From Struthidea cinerea (Eukaryota; Chordata; Aves; Passeriformes; Corcoracidae), in contig VZTI01003894.1 of the NCBI GenBank assembly GCA_013397865.1, positions 1 to 64,000 of the forward strand: a stretch of 64,000 nt of DNA, given 5' to 3'. Position numbers and translations under genes: made by a program. Below the pieces are notes generated by a model. It saw nothing but the letters and a program-made list of their open reading frames with translations, was not told where the DNA came from and searched no databases. Shown here piece after piece: positions 60,906 through 64,000 of the stretch (within the stretch, counting starts at the first letter, position 1; each line of letters starts with the position of its first letter).

Positions 60906-61321
60906 AAATGTACCTCAACTATAGAATTTAGAATGCTTTTTTAAAAATAGTCCTCAAATTCTTCCAGAGACTGATAATTAAATGTAAATAAAAAAGTAAA
61001 AAAAATCATTTATTAGTTTTTTCATCTTCCAAGCTCAGAGAAGAAGCCCTTCTGCATGACTTTCTACAAAAAGCTTTGCCTCTATTTGCCCTTTTAAAAC
61101 AGATCTTAGGAGGCAGAGGAACACAGTCAGAAATGAAATGTAATATAGCTGTTGCTACAATTATGAGCTGAAATATCTTTTATGAACTTTTGATTTCCTT
61201 CTTTTTTTTTTTTTTTTTAATGGTCTTACAATGTGTAATATGCAGTCAGCCTAGGGAACAAAAAAACAACCCCAGCCGTGGAAGCCCTTGGCTGCATATA
61301 CAGCATTAGAGCAGCACTCTG

Positions 61322-61358
61322 TGCCGGCACAGTTTGCGCAATTTACTGGGTTGTGCAA
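61322..61358. promoter_or_regulatory. Paired C/EBP-type palindromes in a CpG-retaining island (candidate regulatory element)
   Basis: TTGCGCAA (61334-61341) is the exact C/EBP palindromic consensus, and TTGTGCAA (61351-61358) is a one-base variant 17 bp downstream on the same helix. They follow a perfect 10-bp palindrome GTGCCGGCAC at about 61321-61330. The island keeps CpGs in AT-rich DNA. This is motif evidence only; binding and conservation are unknown. Confidence 0.3.
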
Positions 61359-63315
61359 AAAAAACCAGTGCCATCTATATGACAATAGAATGAGTACAGC
61401 ATAGTAATTTTGAAATTGTTAATTCTACCCTTGGGCACTGTTATAAAGCAAACAATGCCTTTTTTTTTTTTTTTTTTTTGTCATGCAAGAAAATAACCTG
61501 TATATATTCTTACTTCAAAATAGCAAGATTAGTCTAAATGTCTTGATTGATTACTTGGCTATGAAACTTCTTTAAGTATGATGTAGTTTTTGCAGTTTAT
61601 AATAGAAAATCGCACTGTTTCTTAAATCTGGAAGGCAGAAAATAACTTGCCAGCTTGAGGAACCATTCCTGCAACAGTATTTGAACAGTAATAATCCTTT
61701 TCATAACTCATGCATCTCCGTTTCCTTTGAAATGATACCTTTTCTTGAGTAAAACCACAAATAAACATGCTTATTCAATGCCTATCAGCCTGACAGCTGG
61801 CTCACACGGTGGAATATTGGTTTACAAAGTTATTGAAATCTACGCATTTCCTTCTATCCCTTGATATACAAAACATATGGACCAAAACACAATTCTGAAG
61901 ACCAGTATATTTCATACCACACTCTGACAAGAGAATTACTGAGACATAGTGGATTTTTTTTGTTCCAGTGACTTTCAGAAATATAAAACATAAGTCTTAT
62001 GTAGGGTTATCTAGCATATAGTGGATTGCAGAAACCCCTCAGTTTAGAAAAATAAACATTTTGAACCCTGGATGATATTCACATATACATGTACGCATGT
62101 TCAGTTTTTATTTTCAGTATCTCTGGACTGAAAAACACAAGAGATAATTTCCTTTAATTAAGATAGAAATCATATAGTATTTCTACAGATTGCATAGCCT
62201 GGTCTGTAAGACACTTTAATTTGTTCTTAATTTTAAATTTCTCTGCATTCATGCTGATTTCAGTAATTTCATTCATATTTATTTTTCTGCACCAAGTACT
62301 TACCTCTTCCAAACATGAGAATATTGTAAAACAAAAACTTCAGAGGCTGACCAAAAAAGAGTCAACTAGAGTAGGAAACTAAATTTTAAAAACTTATACA
62401 TGTATTTTAAGGATTTCACAATACTTTCTCACAATTTGAGAACAATGTATTTTGCAATTTACGTGTGTACACACAGAAATGTTGACTTAAAAACTAATCT
62501 ATTTTAGTAACATCTGTATTTTTCTTTCTTCACGTATCAGTTTCATCTCATGTGAGTAAAAATAATAGTCAATATAGAAAGTAATCAAAAGGAAGAAGTA
62601 AAAAGTACAATTTAGAGGCAGGATAGATCCATGCCAGTCACAGGATGTTTTCTCCTTTGGAACGAATTCATTTTTATATTGGGAAAAAGGTAAAAAATTA
62701 CACTACTTTTATAGAAATTGTATTTCCCATGAAATCCATCAATATTGAAAGACAAAGCAGATCAAAAACAGAGTTCATACTGAGTCATATGAAACTTGGA
62801 ACATTACAGCATTGCTGTTAATCTAAAAATATGTTTAAACAATAGTACACATCTAAGTTCAGAGCAGAAATAAAACTGCGCACAATAGTCAGTGCAACTG
62901 TTTAGGTAACACAACAATGTACTACCACATCACTGATATTAATACGTTGTTGGTATATGCTTATGTGTCTTAGACTTTAAAGAAACAACATGGATAAATT
63001 TAAAACCAGTAAAATTTATTTAGGTGAGAAGATTTCAGGCCAGAATGTGATAATCAATCGACTCATTAGAGCTGGAAGTCAGCTACACATTTAGGTATCA
63101 GATGTGGAATTAAGAAGAAATCTATGTAACACATTCAAGGACGATTAAAATTCTTTTAGTATGAGAGAGAGAGCATATTGCTTACAAAGAAAATGTGATT
63201 TGTTAAAGCAAACATCAGGTAATCTTGGTTATAGAAGCTGACCTATTTATTTGTTGAGCACCCTCTTTTTTTACCCGTAATTAAACAGTAATGGGTAACT
63301 ACCCGTTTCTTACAT

Positions 63316-63334
63316 AAATTATTATTATTATTAT
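63316..63334 (+). repeat. (ATT)n microsatellite
   Basis: Six ATT triplets in a row. Confidence 0.9.
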
Positions 63335-64000
63335 GTTTTCTTATTCAGATACTCATGAATCTGGTAGTACAGTGCTTTAGTCCAAGAAGGCCCTGAATAG
63401 ATTTAATTTAAATTGAACAGCTACATCAACTGCAAACAAACAAATGAACTAGCAAACAAAATGAGCTGTAATTTAAGGGGTGTTTATTTCAAAAGTGTTT
63501 GTTTTCAGAAATTAAGAATTTAATTTAAATCAATTTTAACTTAACTAATTTAGGTATTCAAGCTAATGTATGTCTTAGCTGAACTGGGATATAGGGGAGC
63601 TCAAAACTCTGGCTGGAAAATGTAGTACAAACAGAAGGAAAAATGTATATGGACTGATTCAGCTATCGAAATGATCATCTTGGAGAAAATGTTAAGAACA
63701 AACAATGTCTCCTTATGTAGGAGGAGCAAAAGGACTAGTTACGAAGGACAAAAACACAAAATCAATTTTGAGTCAAAGAGAGAATTACTTAATGTACAAC
63801 TAACCTTAGCAGTGGCAATATTTTGATCGTCTTCAATTATTAGAAGAATGAAGAACAAGGGAAAAAATTTTAAAAGCTTTTCTTAAATAAGGATATCTAA
63901 AGTTCCCTAATTAAACTAAAGGTATATTTTGTTTCATTTTCAGTAAAGAGAGTCATGATGAATGCTAAGACAAAGGCAGTAAGAAAATGCTTTTATTGAG

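Larger units (their letters stand above)
60906..64000. other. AT-rich unique sequence to the window end
   Basis: Homopolymer T runs near 61203-61219 and 61460-61479, an ATT triplet run at 63316-63334, and the regulatory-like island at 61322-61358 listed separately. No gene or named repeat is seen up to the right edge. Confidence 0.5.

Noticed and set aside
1..64000. tRNA genes, CRISPR arrays, riboswitches, operons, toxin-antitoxin or defence systems
   Set aside because: No tRNA B-box with a paired A-box, no regular spacer-repeat arrays and no tightly packed long frames. The sequence is vertebrate nuclear DNA.

Overview
The window reads as nuclear DNA of a bird, most likely a passerine. The evidence is the repeat content. 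There are many fragments of the CR1 LINE, the dominant avian retrotransposon, in both orientations and several subfamily styles, together with solo LTRs of avian endogenous retrovirus types. The DNA between them is AT-rich, and I found no complete protein-coding gene, rRNA, tRNA or CRISPR array. Nothing looks bacterial, plasmid-borne or phage-like. The best overall description is a gene desert or very large intron(s) populated by decayed retroelements.

Layout. 1-360 is a CR1 3' end. 1438-2171 is a solo LTR in minus orientation with a perfect 6-bp target-site duplication. 9151-10719 is an unusual minus-strand CR1 that keeps its 5' half (SGNH-esterase-like ORF1 remnant and endonuclease domain) joined directly to a CR1 3' UTR, with the reverse transcriptase missing. 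11553-11612 is a CR1 stub. 15362-16803 holds two CR1 pieces meeting at their 3' sides: a plus-strand reverse-transcriptase segment and a minus-strand 3' end. 16879-17400 is an unclassified retroelement-like stretch. 21219-21790 is a plus-strand solo LTR. 22520-22987 and 27795-28440 are plus-strand CR1 copies. 32294-33366 is a plus-strand CR1 interrupted by a short GC-rich LTR (32577-32919). 33714-33888 is a minus-strand CR1 3' end. 42702-43308 is a plus-strand solo LTR with a perfect 5-bp duplication. 47905-48024 is a CR1 reverse-transcriptase scrap. 48025-49070 contains a diverged inverted-repeat pair. 60793-60905 is a CR1 3' stub.

The rest is AT-rich single-copy-looking DNA with microsatellites, small tandem duplications, and a handful of stretches that resemble exons (good splice signals and open frames) at 2261-2388, 23186-23296, 27404-27512, 34112-34242, 38448-38558, 54017-54245 and 54533-54649. 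Pseudo-exons are abundant in AT-rich vertebrate introns, so these are leads and not genes. If the minus-strand candidates were real they would belong to one long gene transcribed right to left, but I do not recognise the product.

I found no convincing new multi-gene system. The most informative observations are the endonuclease-to-3'UTR CR1 chimera, the nested and convergent retroelements, the inverted-repeat pair near 48-49 kb, and the few CpG-retaining islands that could be exons or regulatory elements.
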